64,000 nt of DNA from Dactylorhiza incarnata (GCA_033032865.1 JAWHQI010000263.1:2046001-2110000), one strand, 5' to 3'; shown: positions 32,331 to 44,139, numbered from the stretch's first letter. Notes: generated from the sequence alone by a model not told the origin. Numbers and translations: made by a program.

Positions 32331-33000
32331 TGCAACAATTATGAGCAAAAATTTGAGCTGAATTAGAAGTGGAGATAACCAGTCGTATTCAAGAGGAGGA
32401 TCGTATGACATAAAGAATGGAATCTAAGATGTCGGCACTTCTAAAACAAAGAGAATGTGCTCGAGAATCAAGCAGACAACACCAATTAATTGTAAACCAT
32501 ATAAGATGGGGATGGAACATGAAAAATCTAATTTAACGTTTGACATTGACTTATGAGAAGGGTCTGCTTGCTTCATGTTTTAAATCTTCAGCTTTTTTTC
32601 TTCTTTTTGAAAAAATACATTCTTTTGTAAGTTTTTCTTTCACTTTTTTTATTGTTTGACTCATTATAAGGGTCTTCTTGCTATGTTTATATCTCTTTAC
32701 AATTTCCCATTTTTATGGTTTCTTTTCTATTCATTCTTCATACTCACATGCATGTCTTTGCCTCCCAAAATTAAGTGCATTCTTCGGGTGAAAATGTCTC
32801 CACTATAGTCAATCAAACGCGATGTCAAGAGCAGGGTATTTTTTTGATAAAATTCTTAGCACTGTCGGATATCAAGGGCCATGGTTCAAAATCAATATTG
32901 GCCCTTGAGAAAGGCAATCCCTTGTACATGCTCATAACATAGTATGTTCTTTGCGCCATTTGCATTTTGAGTTTTGTTAGAATCATTTTGTGCTCATAAC
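32331..33000. other. CACTA interior, no gene recognised
   Basis: AT-rich, probably the tail and 3' UTR of the second transposon gene followed by the start of the captured transporter region. Confidence 0.4.
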
Positions 33001-34475
33001 ACGGTATGATCATCATTGTCACTTGTTGGAGTGAGTGGTACGCTGGTAAGAACACTCTAATTGATGTTTTAGCTTGAAAGAAAATTGGAGGACTCATAGA
33101 AGAAATTATAACTATCTTTAGATATCCTAAAAACCAAACAAACACTTTTGTTCTCAACAAAGATCCAGTTAGCTTCAGATTTTGACCGAGAGACTCGAAA
33201 TGTAAAACTTCAAAATATGCTTCGTACTTACCATTTACAGTTTTGAGGTTTTAAAACTACACAATGCATTTGTTTTGTATGCGCAACTCTTTGTGGTAGA
33301 AATTATGGAACTTGTGGATCTTACTGTCGGGTTTCAAGGGCATCAAATGCGCATCGAAAATATAGAAAACCCTTGACAAGACCCATGAAAAACCCAACAA
33401 ATCAAAAAAACGAGTATTATACCTGTGTCAAAAACATATTTCAAGAAGAATGATAGGTGTTTGAGTCCAAATGCAAAATGATTTCCGCATCTCTAAAGAT
33501 ATCCACATGAACGTCGGAATTACCTCATAGTTTGTCCAAAGAATTCGAGGCTGGAAGATGATCCTCTACACGAAATGCTAGTTTCGCCTCCAACATAGAT
33601 GTTCTTGTTCCTCTTCTCTCTCACAATTTCTCCAATACCGGAATTGAGAATAATGGCGGTTTCTCAGTTCCGAAAATGAAATTCCATTAATTGTGGTTTT
33701 CTCCAAGTCGTGTTTTATACCTGCATTAACACGCCCTTGGCTCACGGGCATGTCATGCGGGCGTTTGGCCCAATGCCTGCGTTGCTTGACTGTCACTCAT
33801 GTATAACTCCCAAAACCGTAACCAAACAGCTACATGCCTGTGGTACACCGGTGTGTCCCGCGGTCGTGTGGATCAAAATGTTGCATCTCCATCATTGAAA
33901 ACTTCCTTCACGTTTTGGGCCACGAAAATACACATCCACTCACTTTAAACCGCTAGAGAGAGACTTTAATGGTATTTGGAAATTCTCATTTTGGTTCAAA
34001 ACCAAATTTATTAATTCCCTTTATGATTAATTCCTAATTAATCAAATATCATATATCTAATATACATATTTAGAACTTAGTTTCATAAACCAACACGATC
34101 AAATACTCTAATTTTCGTGCGTCCTTATGTGCGACACTATAGACTCGTATCACATTGACAGCGAAACTATTCTCTTAACTACTTCTATATCACAAGATTC
34201 AAACACTTACCTACCCCATTAAAAGGCGCACTTATTGGTTCATGAGGGGTTAATGTGCTATCTATAAAACAACAAAACCGCTTAATTATCACAATGGAAC
34301 TTGTTGCAAATCCATCTATTGTCTTCATGGATGAGCCAAGATCAGGATTGGATGCCAGGTCTGTTGTTATTGTCATGAGAATTGTTCGGAATATTGTAAA
34401 TATAGGACGGACAATTGTATGCACAATTCATCAGTCAAGCATTGATATTTTTGACTCTTTTGACGAGGTTTTTCT
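33000..34475 (+). pseudogene. Captured PDR-type (ABCG) ABC transporter fragment inside the CACTA element
   Basis: Three pieces in natural order come from one nucleotide-binding domain. At about 33015-33140 a broken Walker A region reads LVGVSG, then TLIDVLA and YPKNQ (family: 'LVGVSGAGKTTLMDVLAGRK'). At about 33283-33318 is VEIMELVDLT. At about 34203-34471 are [28 protein letters not shown] (ABC signature), IVFMDEP (Walker B), SGLDARS (D-loop), [20 protein letters not shown] (switch His). The last piece stops where a GT follows, consistent with an original exon end. Intact PDR pumps are 1400-residue plasma-membrane exporters; this is a small, frameshifted remnant. The 880 bp between pieces 2 and 3 is an intron or later insertion. 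Confidence 0.85.
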
Positions 34476-34479
34476 CTTT

Positions 34480-35810
34480 CCTTTATTACAGTATATACTG
34501 TTATTACAAATTACTGCATTTCTTCCATTTTAGAATTTGTCTTCTAAAACTTCATTTTTGTATTATCATACTCGTAAGTTTTTGTTTATTAGTACTTTTT
34601 ATGCATTTGAATGTTATACCAAATATACGACGCTCTTGGGCATCCGCATCGAACCACTCATAATGGATATCATACTATACCGTAGTCATAATTTGAATTT
34701 GTAATGTGTCTATTCCATAGCTTTTGCTCTAGAAATTAGATTTCCATGTTGTTTTTGGAGTGCTCGCCTTCTTCTTCGGCCCAACAGCTTCTGTATTTTC
34801 TGTTATTTCGCATATTGTCTTTGGCATTGTTTCCCTCTTCAATCAATATCGTACATCTATCATATTTTGACCAGGCAGATTTGGTTTGTTTCTCCTAGAA
34901 GCAATTTTTGATTACATGCTGGTTCACAGATCATGGTTGGGTTGAAGGTATCTATTAGGAGTATGCATCATTCTTATATGTGGGATGTTGTTATTGTGGT
35001 TTGTCTTATAAACCATGCACTACACATGAGGTTTTAATTTCTGGTTTTCCAGGAGAGCTGAAGCATGTGTTTATGTAAACTATACCATAAGGAAATGTAC
35101 ATTGATGTTTAATTATCTTTGTGCATGTATTTATGCTTTGTATATAACTATAACTTTTAGAATTGTTTTTCCCCTCCTCTTTTTTTTGGATACATTGTCG
35201 GTTTTCATAATATGCTTATCTTTGTGTTTGCATTTTTAGGACCGGGGAGCACTTCAAGCATAGAATTGGTGGATATAATAGATTCACTTCCCTGTGGTAA
35301 TAAATGGCTTCAGTTTCTTCTTAGCTTTCGTTGTAAGTTAGGGATAGGCCAGGCCGAAGCCTCGTGCCTAAAATGCACATAAAATTTTTACTTATATGAT
35401 TATGTCCCCATGTTTCAAACGAAAAGATGTTGAAGTCCTGGTGTCTGTCATGCACATAATGCATTTTACTTATAGGATTATGTCTTGATGGTTGTCACGC
35501 CAGTCCAAAGACTGGACTACCAAACGGGATATTAGGAAAAGCCTTATGACGCTTCTAAAGAAGAGAAGAGATGACATCAATTGTTTGTAAAAGATATTCT
35601 AAAGAATGCACTATTAGTCTGTATTGAGAGGTTTGAGCAATCTCTCACCATCTTTTTCTCTATTAATAAAATAATTTATGTTAAACAAACTTCTTTTTGT
35701 GATTGAGCATTTGATTTATTTTGTGTTTGAATGTTTAATATTGAATTAAAATGAATGATAAATGAAATAATTCTATGATATTTTGTTAAGAATTAAGCAA
35801 ATAAAATGAC
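34480..35810. other. CACTA interior 3' side, nothing recognised
   Basis: AT-rich. A hydrophobic frame at about 34740-34850 might be a further transporter piece, but no motif supports this. Confidence 0.35.
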
Positions 35811-35814
35811 AATC

Positions 35815-36165
35815 TATATATCACTATTGTGATATATATTTAGTGACAAGATATTTCGTCACTAAAAATACACATATTTATTGACCGAATATGTGGTCAC
35901 TAACACTTTTTAGTGATCGTTGTAATTAGGTAACTAAAAGAAGGTTTAGTGACCAAATAAATTCGATCATTAAAATTTCTTTTAGTAACCGAATTAATTT
36001 TCATCAAATATGCACATTTAGTTACAAAAAAAATTTTGACCGCTAAAGACATTTAGTGGTGGGGCATTCTGATCATTTTATGATGGACAAAATTTGGTCA
36101 CTAAATGTATTTAGTGACTACAATTCAATATTTAGTGAAGAAAAATTGTCATAAAAAGTCAATTT
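35815..36165. repeat. CACTA 3' subterminal repeats
   Basis: Many TTTAGTGACCAAAT, GTCACTAAAAA and TAGTGACAAG motifs in both orientations, paired with those at 18610-18800. Confidence 0.8.
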
Positions 36166-36175
36166 TCTAGTGGCA

Positions 36176-36984
36176 ATTTTAAAGGGTAAAACGCGTGGCC
36201 GTGCGCGAATACGTGCGGTTGTCCACGATTACGCGCGGTCATGCCTAAAAAAGGAAGAAACAGGGCAAACGCACAGGTCTACAAATAAATGCTCAGGCAT
36301 GCTTCTTGAAGAATGTACGAGCGTGCCTCTTGAAGAACGCATTGTCGTGCCTCCTGAAGAGCGCACGATCGTACATGCGTTCATGCATATTGAATTGCAG
36401 GCGCACATGCATGTAATAGCGCACAGGCTTGCGTTTTTCTTGTCTTCGCCAGGGTAAAACATAAGTCTCATTACTGACTGTGTGTTTGGATGTACGGTCA
36501 TGTGTTTTGGGCATGTGTTTCCTATTGTTGTTCCATTGCCTTTGTCAATGCTCCTATTTCATCTCAGGTGTTTTTCTTAGCTCCAAACTTCTCCAAATTG
36601 CTCCCCTATGTTATTTTATCAGTAATTTATCATAGAAACACAAAATAATGTGTAACTTCAACAAATGATATTTAGATATTAGACCTTAGGGTGAATGATA
36701 TCAGAATCTCTATGTAGGGTTATTAGATATTTATAAGTCATGGCACTCCTGCTTTGAGCTCCTTATGAAATCTTTTGATGTTGGTCATGCAAGCATAAAC
36801 AAACTTGCATGAACATTAAATATCACAACATCTATTATTAACCAAACAAAATGAAATCCAGACTCATTAGAAATAAAATGTCATTCAATCCCATCACATC
36901 AAACTCGTGGCGTTTACCGCAAGCCATGTAGACATGTCTTTAGCATACAAAGGCACTCTGAATGAGAACGCGAAACATACCTTG
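36176..36984. other. Intergenic
   Basis: Contains a short stretch at 36290-36365 in which CGTGCCTCTTGAAGAACGCA is repeated three times with changes. The ORF spanning it (36170-36457) has no known motif. Confidence 0.4.
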
Positions 36985-37148
36985 TTGTTTAAGGATTCGT
37001 TTGAGTTCAAACATTGTCATAAAATGTGTTTGACATGACAACAATTATGACCATCACTGAGAAGAAAAAACTAATTTTAAACATAAAAGTGAATAGACTT
37101 CCTTCGTGAGGTCAAACGTTCACGAACGACGATTCACGAGTCAAAAAT
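36985..37148. mobile_element. Degenerate copy of the dispersed short-element family
   Basis: Carries AAAATGTGTTTGACATGACAA, CTTCGTGAGGTC and GAACGACGATTCACGA, in the same orientation as 7309-7637. Ends are worn. Confidence 0.5.
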
Positions 37149-37485
37149 CTCATCCTCACTACCTCCGCTTAAATAAAACAACCCATATAATTGCAAAAAA
37201 TGTGTCTACATTTTCCACCGGGATAAAAATTTCTTCACAATTTTCCCCAAACATTTGAGTGAAGGCTCGATAATTAAGCAATGTTTATTATTCGTAATAA
37301 CTTCTCCAAAAATATATATAATTTAAACTTTAAGTTGATGCATCTTCTTATGTCTACGTGAATAGTTGATCTTAAAGGCTAACAAAAATCCAAAGAAATC
37401 GATCATAATTATTAATATATGCGGGCCAAAAATATTTGGTTAGTCAGTTTTATGAATATAAATAAAACAAAATGTTAACATAATT
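37149..37485. other. Intergenic AT-rich DNA upstream of tRNA-Ser
   Basis: Nothing recognised. Confidence 0.4.
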
Positions 37486-37567
37486 GTGAGCGTGCCGGAG
37501 TGGTTATCGGGCATGACTAGAAATCATGTGGGCTTTGCCCGCGCAGGTTCGAATCCTGCCGCTCACG
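37486..37567 (+). tRNA. tRNA-Ser (AGA)
   Basis: An 82-nt class II tRNA. The acceptor stem GTGAGCG pairs with CGCTCAC, then discriminator G. The anticodon stem CATGA/TCATG surrounds loop CTAGAAA with anticodon AGA at 37519-37521. The long variable arm TGGGCTTTGCCCG and T-arm GGTTCGAATCC are both present. A T-run (from 37568) serves as Pol III terminator. No intron. Confidence 0.97.
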
Positions 37568-37674
37568 TTTTTTGTAATATTATTTCAGATATCTTAATGT
37601 TATTATACTCTTTTTTTTACAAGGTTTTTTTTACAAGGTTTTTTTTACAGCATACTAAAGTAATTTAGGTTCTC
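37568..37674 (+). repeat. tRNA-Ser 3' flank, copied several times downstream
   Basis: TAATATTATTTCAGATATCT and TAATGTTATTATACT, then ACAAGG plus a T-run, and CATACTAAAGTAATTTAGG recur at about 41268-41370, 41620-41665, 41700-41740 and 41911-42000. Confidence 0.8.
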
Positions 37675-37699
37675 TTTGGCCCTAGGCCTGTGCAAGTAA

Positions 37700-38115
37700 A
37701 ACCGAAATGTATCGAACCGGAACAACCGAATCGAATTAATGTACCGAATCGAATTAATGTACCGAACCGAATTTCAAACCGAACCGATTCAATCGAACTG
37801 AATTTCAGACTGAACCCGAACTGAATTTCAGACCGAACCGAATTTCAGACTGAACCCGAACTGAATTTCAGACCGAACCGGTTCAACCGAACCGGTTCAA
37901 CCGAACCGAATTTCAGACTGAACCGGTTCAACCGAACTGAATTTCGGACCGATCCGATTCAACCGAACCGAATTTCAGACCGAACCGATTCAACCGAACC
38001 GAATTTCAGACCGAACCGATCGGTTCGGTTTCGGTTTAGGGAGGCTGAAAACCGAGCTAAATTGATCGGGTTCGATTTTTAGGTTCAATAAACCGTAAAC
38101 CGAACCGATTTGGCG
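37700..38115. repeat. Subterminal repeats of the hAT
   Basis: About 12 imperfect tandem copies of CCGAACCGAATTTCAGA, with GGTTCAACCGAACCGGTTCA variants. Likely transposase-binding sites. Confidence 0.85.
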
Positions 38116-38814
38116 ATTCATATACGCGTAATGGGTCCGCCCCTCGACCCATTCATTCGATCATTCTTATAATCCTAATTCCAGTTTCCTGCTCGGGTTC
38201 ACATCGCTCAGCTGCTCGGCGCTCGCCTCGTGCAGTCGTGCGTTTTCTTCAATCCTCCAGGTTAGGGTTTAGGGTTTTCGTCGACGCCTTCGCTTAGTTC
38301 CTTCCGCTATCGAATGCCATATTTGACGAGTTCCTCTTGCTTCATCTTCCTCAGTTGACGACTTCCTCAGTTCATCGTCGCTCGATAGACAGGACTCACG
38401 GGATCCTGCTCTGCGCCTCTACCCGACAGTGACGGCTTTCAGTCTTTAAAGGAACTAGGAAGGACTAAGGAGACCTGTTGGCTCAGTTGGCTGCTTATAT
38501 CATTCTGACTTTCTGAGGTGCCTTCTCGTCTGCCTCAGGCCCTCAGATGGCTGATTTTCTTTGTATACTAAATCATTCACTCTTTCTTTGTTACTGCAAT
38601 ATAGATGTCGAACATTGAACTAAATCAGTAGGCTTGATTCATTCTTCAGTTTTTGCTTGATTCATCCGTTTTTGCTAAATAGGTAGGCTTGATTCATTCA
38701 GTAGACTTGCTAAATCTTTCACTCTTTCTTTGTACTAAATCAGTAGGCTTGAATTGCTTGATTCATCCGTTTTTGGAGATTTGACAAGAAAAGATTTGTG
38801 GTTACTGCAATGTA

Positions 38815-40445
38815 GATGTTGACATTGAACCAGTGTCAGTGATGGATGAAAATAATGTGCAAACAATTGAAGGGAAAGAAATGCAGTGCAACACAAGTAC
38901 AAAGAATAATGACGTTGCTTCAAATTCTGGTCATGTTTTGAAAAAAAACAAAAGTATCCGTTGATGCTTCCAATGACAATCCAAAGGTAAAATTTTCAGT
39001 ATCGGAGTGGTTTGCTAAGTTTAAGGATAGTGAAGGTAGGGGAAATGCTAAATGCAAACACTGTAGCAAGATTTATGCCGCCGAGCCTAAAAAAAAATGG
39101 CACAGCTACATTAAGAACTCATATGTTTAATTTGTGCCATTTCCGAAAGATATTATCCTTTACCGAGAAAAGAGAAGTCGGAGCTACTGTTGGATCTTTG
39201 AAAGCAAGTAAATTTGATGATGTTGAGTGTAAAAAAGTTCTTGCAAAAATGATTGTTGTGGATGAATTACCATTCAAATTTGTAGAGAATGAAGGCTTCA
39301 AATTTTTTGCAAATCACTTAGAGTCACGGTTCAACATACCTTCTCGCACAACAATCGCAAAATATTGCACCGATCTTTTTACAATTGAGAGGAAGAAATT
39401 AAAGAAAGAATTAATACATGAGAGACTATGCCTTACTACTGATACGTGGACAGATACAAAGGTATGGGTATGTGTTTGACTGCACATTGAATAGACAATG
39501 AATGGTGGCTGCAAAAAAGAATCCTAAATTTTGTAAGAGTGATAGATCATATTGGTGAAGGCTTAGGTATGGAAATAATAAATTGCCTCTCATCTTGGGG
39601 GATTAGAAAAAGATGCTACTTTGAGTATGATTGCACAAAAGATGAAGATCAAATTTGATAAATATTGGGCAGTTTAAAAAAAAAATGTACTACTATATAT
39701 TGATTTTGTTTTGGACCCCCAATGTAAGATAAAACTGCTTACAAAATGTTTTAATGCGGTGTGCGAGCCCACAAGAGCAAGGAAAATGGTAGAGTTAACT
39801 GAAAGAACAATTCATCGGCTATGTGAGCATTACAATGCAACATTGAATCCATCTAACACTCAAACATTTAATACACAAGCTTCAAGTAGCTCAAGGATTT
39901 GTTTGGATGATGGAGATATGGAATATAATTTTGTGTCATATCAAAAGAATATGTTTGAAGATGATGTTGAAGAGGAAGAATCATCAATCTTCACAACTGA
40001 ATTGACACAATATCTACGAGAGGACTCATTGATAATGCAACTTAATTTTGACATCTTGAATTGGTGAAAAGTGGACTCCTCAGGGTTTCTAATTTTATCC
40101 GAGATGGCAAAAGACATTCTAGCAATTCCAATATCAACAGTTGCCTCAGAGTCGGCTTTTAGTGCGGGTGGACGTGTACTTGATCCATTTAGAAACTCCG
40201 TGATTGGTTGCGTTGCAAGCCGAGTCTAACTGGAATTGAAGAAATGATTATTGATGCAGAAAAATTTGAAGAGCTTGATCAAGGTAAAATTTGTTTTATA
40301 GTCGTCTTTAAGACATTAATGCTTTCAAATTTAAAAGTGTTTTCATTGTTAACAATTTACTGTTCTTATTTTTAGACTTGGAGAAGGACAAATTAGAGAC
40401 TGATGTTGAGGATGATGAAGGTTTTCTACCTCAAGATGATGGGTG
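38815..40445 (+). pseudogene. hAT (RICESLEEPER/DAYSLEEPER-like) transposase, broken
   Basis: A BED zinc finger is readable at about 38995-39125 (SEWFAKFKDSEGRGNAKCKH then CSKIYAAEPKK), with a frame change into LRTHMFNLC. Next come ASKFDDVECKKVLAKMIVVD, ELPFKFVENEGFKFFANHLE, RFNIPSRTTIAKYCTDLF and LCLTTDTWTDTK (first catalytic Asp region; to about 39460). The middle part is deleted or unreadable around 39480-39700. The C-terminus has FVLDPQCKIKLLTKCFNAVC, LNFDILNWW, AKDILAIPISTVASESAFSA and GGRVLDPFRNS, the hAT dimerisation motif. Several stops remain. An active protein would move this family; this copy cannot. Confidence 0.92.
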
Positions 40446-41210
40446 ATTACCACATGTTGTAGGGCTTTTCTAAATTTATCACTGTTAAATTTATCTAAAT
40501 TGTTCAAGCACAGGTATCTCGCCACAAATAAACTGTTATATCAGTTCATTGGCATTTTAACCTTACTTCCATGTATACCCAGTTATAAGAAGAAAAGCAA
40601 ATAAATTTGGGAGTCAAAATTACTGCTATGACCACTAAAAGTTGTAGGGGAAGGATGTGAAGTCATTTTGTATGCCAAGAAGGATTAAATTAAACTAGTA
40701 TTAAAAATATGCGCTTTTTAGTAACCTGACTTGTAAATTGTTAACCAATATTTATTAGTCATATTTAATTATTTTGTGTAAGTTGGATCGTTAAAATAGA
40801 TGACTAATGGTGAAGCTGGGAAGGAAAATAATTCTGTAATTTTTTGAGAGCAGAAGAAAGCCAATAAGTTTGGGAGTGAAAATTAATGCTACATCATTTT
40901 TGATGTCTAAAAGGATTAGTGTAAGATTCTAATATTAAAAAAGTATTTTTGAGCAACCGAAGCCTCACTTATGGTTGTGATGTTGATTTTCATGGTGCTG
41001 TTTTCACTTATGTGGTAAAAACAAACAGTGAAATTGAATTGCAAATAGTGAAATAATATGCAAAAGAATAAATATGAAGCTCAATTGCATTGAGAGAGAG
41101 TTTGACAGAAAAACGAACCGATTTTAAGAAATCGAACCGAACTGAACCGAACTGATCGGTTTCGGTTTTTGATGTGTAAAAATCGAGGCTATTCGGTTCG
41201 ATTTCGGTTT

Positions 41211-42200
41211 TAGGTTTGCAGGCCTATTTGGCACAGCGGTAGTGATTATGAATAGTCGTTCGTACGTTTTATAATATAATTTCAGACATTTTAATGTTAT
41301 TATAATCCAGTGTTTGTTCTTTTTTGTGTTTTTTTAACGTGTTCTTTTTCTGCATAATAAAGTAATTTAGGCTTTGTTTGGGGGGACTTATTTTCACCGG
41401 TCAATCGGTTACGACCGTATGAACCGGACCTTAATTAAGGTCCGGTTCATGCGGTCATAACCGCTTGACCGGTGAAAATAAGTCCCCCCAAACGGAGCTT
41501 TAGGCTCGTGCCCACGATGGCTGTTGTGACGCGGTAGCTATGAACCGTTGTTCTTGAACGCCAGACCTCACCTAGGGCTTCATTTGGCGCGGTGGTGGCT
41601 GTCAAAAAGGTTTTTACAAGATATTTTTTTCTTCACGCTAAAGTAATTTAGGCTCTGTTCTGCACAGCAGTAGTGATTATGAACCGTCGTTCATGCTGCT
41701 CACATTTTATAATATAATTTCAGGTATGTTAATGTTAGGCTCCGTGCCGACGGTAGCAGTAGTGAACGCGGTAGCTATGAACCGTCGTTCCTGAACGCCC
41801 GAACTCACCTAGGGCTTCATTTGGCGCGGTGATGGCGGTCACAATTGTGGTGGTTATGATCCGAGCGTCAAACCTCACCTAAGTATCTTCAACTACTTTT
41901 ATAAACTCACGCTTTTATAATATTATTTCAGATATCTTAATGTTATTAAACTCCTTTTTACAAGGGTTTTTTTTTCTGCATACTAAAGTAATTTAGACTC
42001 GGTTTGGCATAGCAGCAGTGATTATGAACCCTCGTTCGTGCTGAGCCAAACAGAGCACTAACGAACTTCATTCATTTTTATGTTCAAAACTAGCTTTTGG
42101 CGGCGGTCACAACCATTGCCGTGTCAAACATGCATTCTATGACTGATATTTTTGTCCAAACTCACCGAAACAAAAACACCGTGCCAAACAGAGCCCTAGT
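41211..42200. repeat. Mosaic of tRNA-flank copies and short-element copies
   Basis: Blocks alternate. TAGTGATTATGAACCGTCGTTC (short-element end) appears at about 41240, 41685 and 42015. GTAGCTATGAACCGT plus CACCTAGGGCTTCATTTGGC appears at about 41535 and 41775. tRNA-Ser 3'-flank sequence appears between them. This looks like local tandem duplication in a short-element-rich site. No coding. Confidence 0.7.
41376..41493. repeat. 118-bp near-perfect palindrome
   Basis: Two 59-bp arms meet at 41434/41435 in CCTTAATTAAGG without a loop. They differ at only three positions. The outer sequence is GTTTGGGGGGACTTATTTTC and its inverse. It interrupts a copy of the local repeat, so it is probably a small foldback element. 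Confidence 0.93.
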
Positions 42201-43033
42201 TATTTATTTGTATAATTATTACTAAGATATTCCCACATACAATTAACAACAACACTCAATTCCAGACTGCTCGTTCTTTCATTATTAGCAAACTGTGTTT
42301 CGCTTTTAGCAAACCAAAAAATACCCCCGAAAAATTATTATTTTCAAATCCCTATAATTAGCAAACAAAAAAACTGTGTTTCTAATAACAAAAAATAAAC
42401 GTCGGCACAATTTAGCGAATAAACACAGTCTTCGGCCAAGGTGAAGGCTATCGGAAAGCCGCTTAATTAGAGAATAACGCATTAATTGCTTCAAAAAGTG
42501 TTTGGCTTTTGAAAGTTATGATCATTTCTAAGCTTGCATCATTGATTTGGTCAACATATAGCGTCGATGCAAACAAGTTCCTTCTTCAAGTAATGTAGAT
42601 GCACCCATAATAATCACACTCAAAGCACTCAGCAAATAGCCACAAATTCTCACATTTGCTACAACATAAATGATACCAAAAACAAGTGTGCCAGCAATGA
42701 GAGCCCGCAGAATCCCTCGGGCGTGACCGGAGACTTAGCACGCCTTTGGGTGTGATTCCTCTGCAACGCGCCGATGAAAGCAGGTTTCTACCATGCGCTC
42801 GTCCCACAGGTGCCGACCATAATCCGAGCACGTATTCTCCAGACGGAACGGCAAATTTCGACCACCGACAGCTTGAAAGACGGAGAATCGAAGACGTGGG
42901 GGGGGGGAGCTCGGCGGAATATCGTCTCTTTCCGATAACTTAGCAATTGAGAAAACTAACTCTTGTACCAGGTTTCGGTATACGAAGCTATGTATATCGA
43001 GGAAGGGAATATGAATACAGGCAACCGACTTTC
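42201..43033 (-). other. 3' flank and probable 3' UTR of SEUSS
   Basis: Sequence next to the SEUSS stop codon on the minus strand. No other gene recognised. The poly(A) site cannot be fixed from sequence alone. Confidence 0.45.
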
Positions 43034-43917
43034 TCAGGGAGAGGGCTTCCAGTCAAACTGCATGTTATTGAAGCTGTTAATCGGTCGGAGTCCACCGAGC
43101 AGCCGGTTTTCCATATCCTGCTGCTGCTGATGGCTTATCACGGAAGAATCCTGAGATGCGTGATTCATTCTGACCCTGCTGTTGGCGGCCAAAGCATTAT
43201 TTGCCATGGCCGCCCTCAACCCGCTCGCTGTCACCGACGAGCCGATGCCGGCCATGCCGCCGAACCCTGTTCCGCCGATGCCAGAATTGCCGACCAAGCA
43301 GCTTTCGCCGTTTGGACTGGGTGCGACCGAATTGATGCTCTTCATATCATTCCCCAGGCTGCTGACATAGTTTAGCTGGGAAGACATCATGATTTCTTGC
43401 AGCATTTGTTGCACTGAAGCCTGGGAATCTGGCAAATCCAGTTCGCGGGGTTGAGAAGCCATATTTGGCGGTAAGTTGGAGTTAATGCGAGAATTATGGA
43501 TGGTTTGAACCATATTTTCGCTTGAAGGGGGACTTGGAAGGAAAGGGGATGAAGGATTGGGTTGAGATGGTGGTATCGAACTGGAGGAGCTCGCCGATGG
43601 GATCTGGGCGTGATTTCCGCCGCCGTATATGCTGCTCGATGTATTCATCAAAGTTTCGTGTCTTGAGTTCATCGAATTCTGATGGAGAAGGCTGGCGATG
43701 GGAGTTCCGGAAGTCGACATCAATGATGGAGCACTGAGGGGGTTATTTACATTTGCCGCACCATTGTTACTGGAACCAATACCGGTTCCGAGGGAAGAAG
43801 TCTGCTCATTTTGGCTCGAAATTTGAGCTACATTTTGATGAGTACCTTGTGGCTGCGGTTGCTGAGAATGTAGGGCAGAGGACGAAGAATTCCTTTTAGG
43901 AAAGTTGATCAGGCTAT
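43034..43917 (-). CDS. SEU: SEUSS transcriptional co-repressor, terminal exon
   Basis: It opens after a CAG acceptor (43918-43920) and ends at TGA 43034-43036 after FNNMQFDWKPSP, the typical SEUSS C-terminus. It is 884 nt and codes for the last 293 residues, in phase with the exon at 47837. Visible landmarks are DSLINFPKRNSSSSALHSQQ, IASLLHQNSMNSRHETLMNT, SSIYGGGNHAQIPSASSSSS, SQASVQQMLQEIMMSSQLNY and LRAAMANNALAANSRVRMNH. The region is Q/S/N-rich and low complexity, as in known SEUSS proteins. SEUSS lacks a DNA-binding domain and acts in the nucleus with LEUNIG and MADS/YABBY factors in flower and ovule development (family knowledge). No damage is visible. Confidence 0.93.
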
Positions 43918-44139
43918 CTGAACAACAAAAAATGAGCAGGATGGATAAAATTGTTTACATAAATACATAAACATATATACAGAGAGACAAACACACTGTA
44001 TAAAACATGTTAGCAGTCAAGATACCCATAAGAGACCATTTTCCATGTAAACTCAGGTTTTGGGGGGTAAGCGGCCTTACTCCGGTCTTAATTATGTAAA
44101 CTTCAAACAAATTTAGCGTTTTAGAATTTAGAGCTTAGG
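43918..44139 (-). other. SEUSS last intron, start
   Basis: Intron sequence adjoining the terminal exon. Intron total is 43918-47836 (3.9 kb), filled mostly by two transposon insertions. Confidence 0.7.

Larger units (their letters stand above)
18597..36172 (+). mobile_element. CACTA (En/Spm-type) element, about 9.9 kb of its own plus a 7.7-kb gypsy insertion
   Basis: The left end reads TACTACAAGAAAATC (one base off the canonical CACTACAAGAAAA). The right end (to 36172) in inverse reads CACTAGAAAATTGAC. Both ends carry many subterminal copies of TGTGACAA, TTTTAGTGACC and TCACTAAA (18610-18800 and 35815-36165), the usual transposase-binding context. TNP2-like and Transposase_24-like remnants lie on the plus strand, and transporter fragments lie on the 3' side. 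The 3-bp flanks (ATG, GCA) do not match. All reading frames are broken. Confidence 0.85.
37683..41226 (+). mobile_element. hAT element (3544 bp) with BED-type transposase remnant
   Basis: Ends TAGGCCTGTGCAA and, in inverse, TAGGCCTGCAAACC. Target duplication TTTGGCCC (37675-37682) and TTTGGCAC (41227-41234), 7 of 8. Subterminal GAACCGAATTTCAGACC repeats lie at 37700-38110 and shorter GAACCGAAC repeats at 41110-41215. The transposase runs on the plus strand and is broken and internally deleted. The target was a member of the dispersed short-element family. Confidence 0.9.

Noticed and set aside
34740..34860. Hydrophobic frame FHVVFGVLAFFFGP as a further transporter membrane segment
   Set aside because: No conserved PDR motif is visible. 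It could be chance in AT-rich DNA.
18594..36175. A 3-bp target duplication for the CACTA element
   Set aside because: The flanking triplets are ATG and GCA. No match, so no TSD is claimed although the ends are good.
43182..43375. Plus-strand ORFs opposite the SEUSS terminal exon
   Set aside because: Shadow frames of the well-supported minus-strand SEUSS coding sequence.
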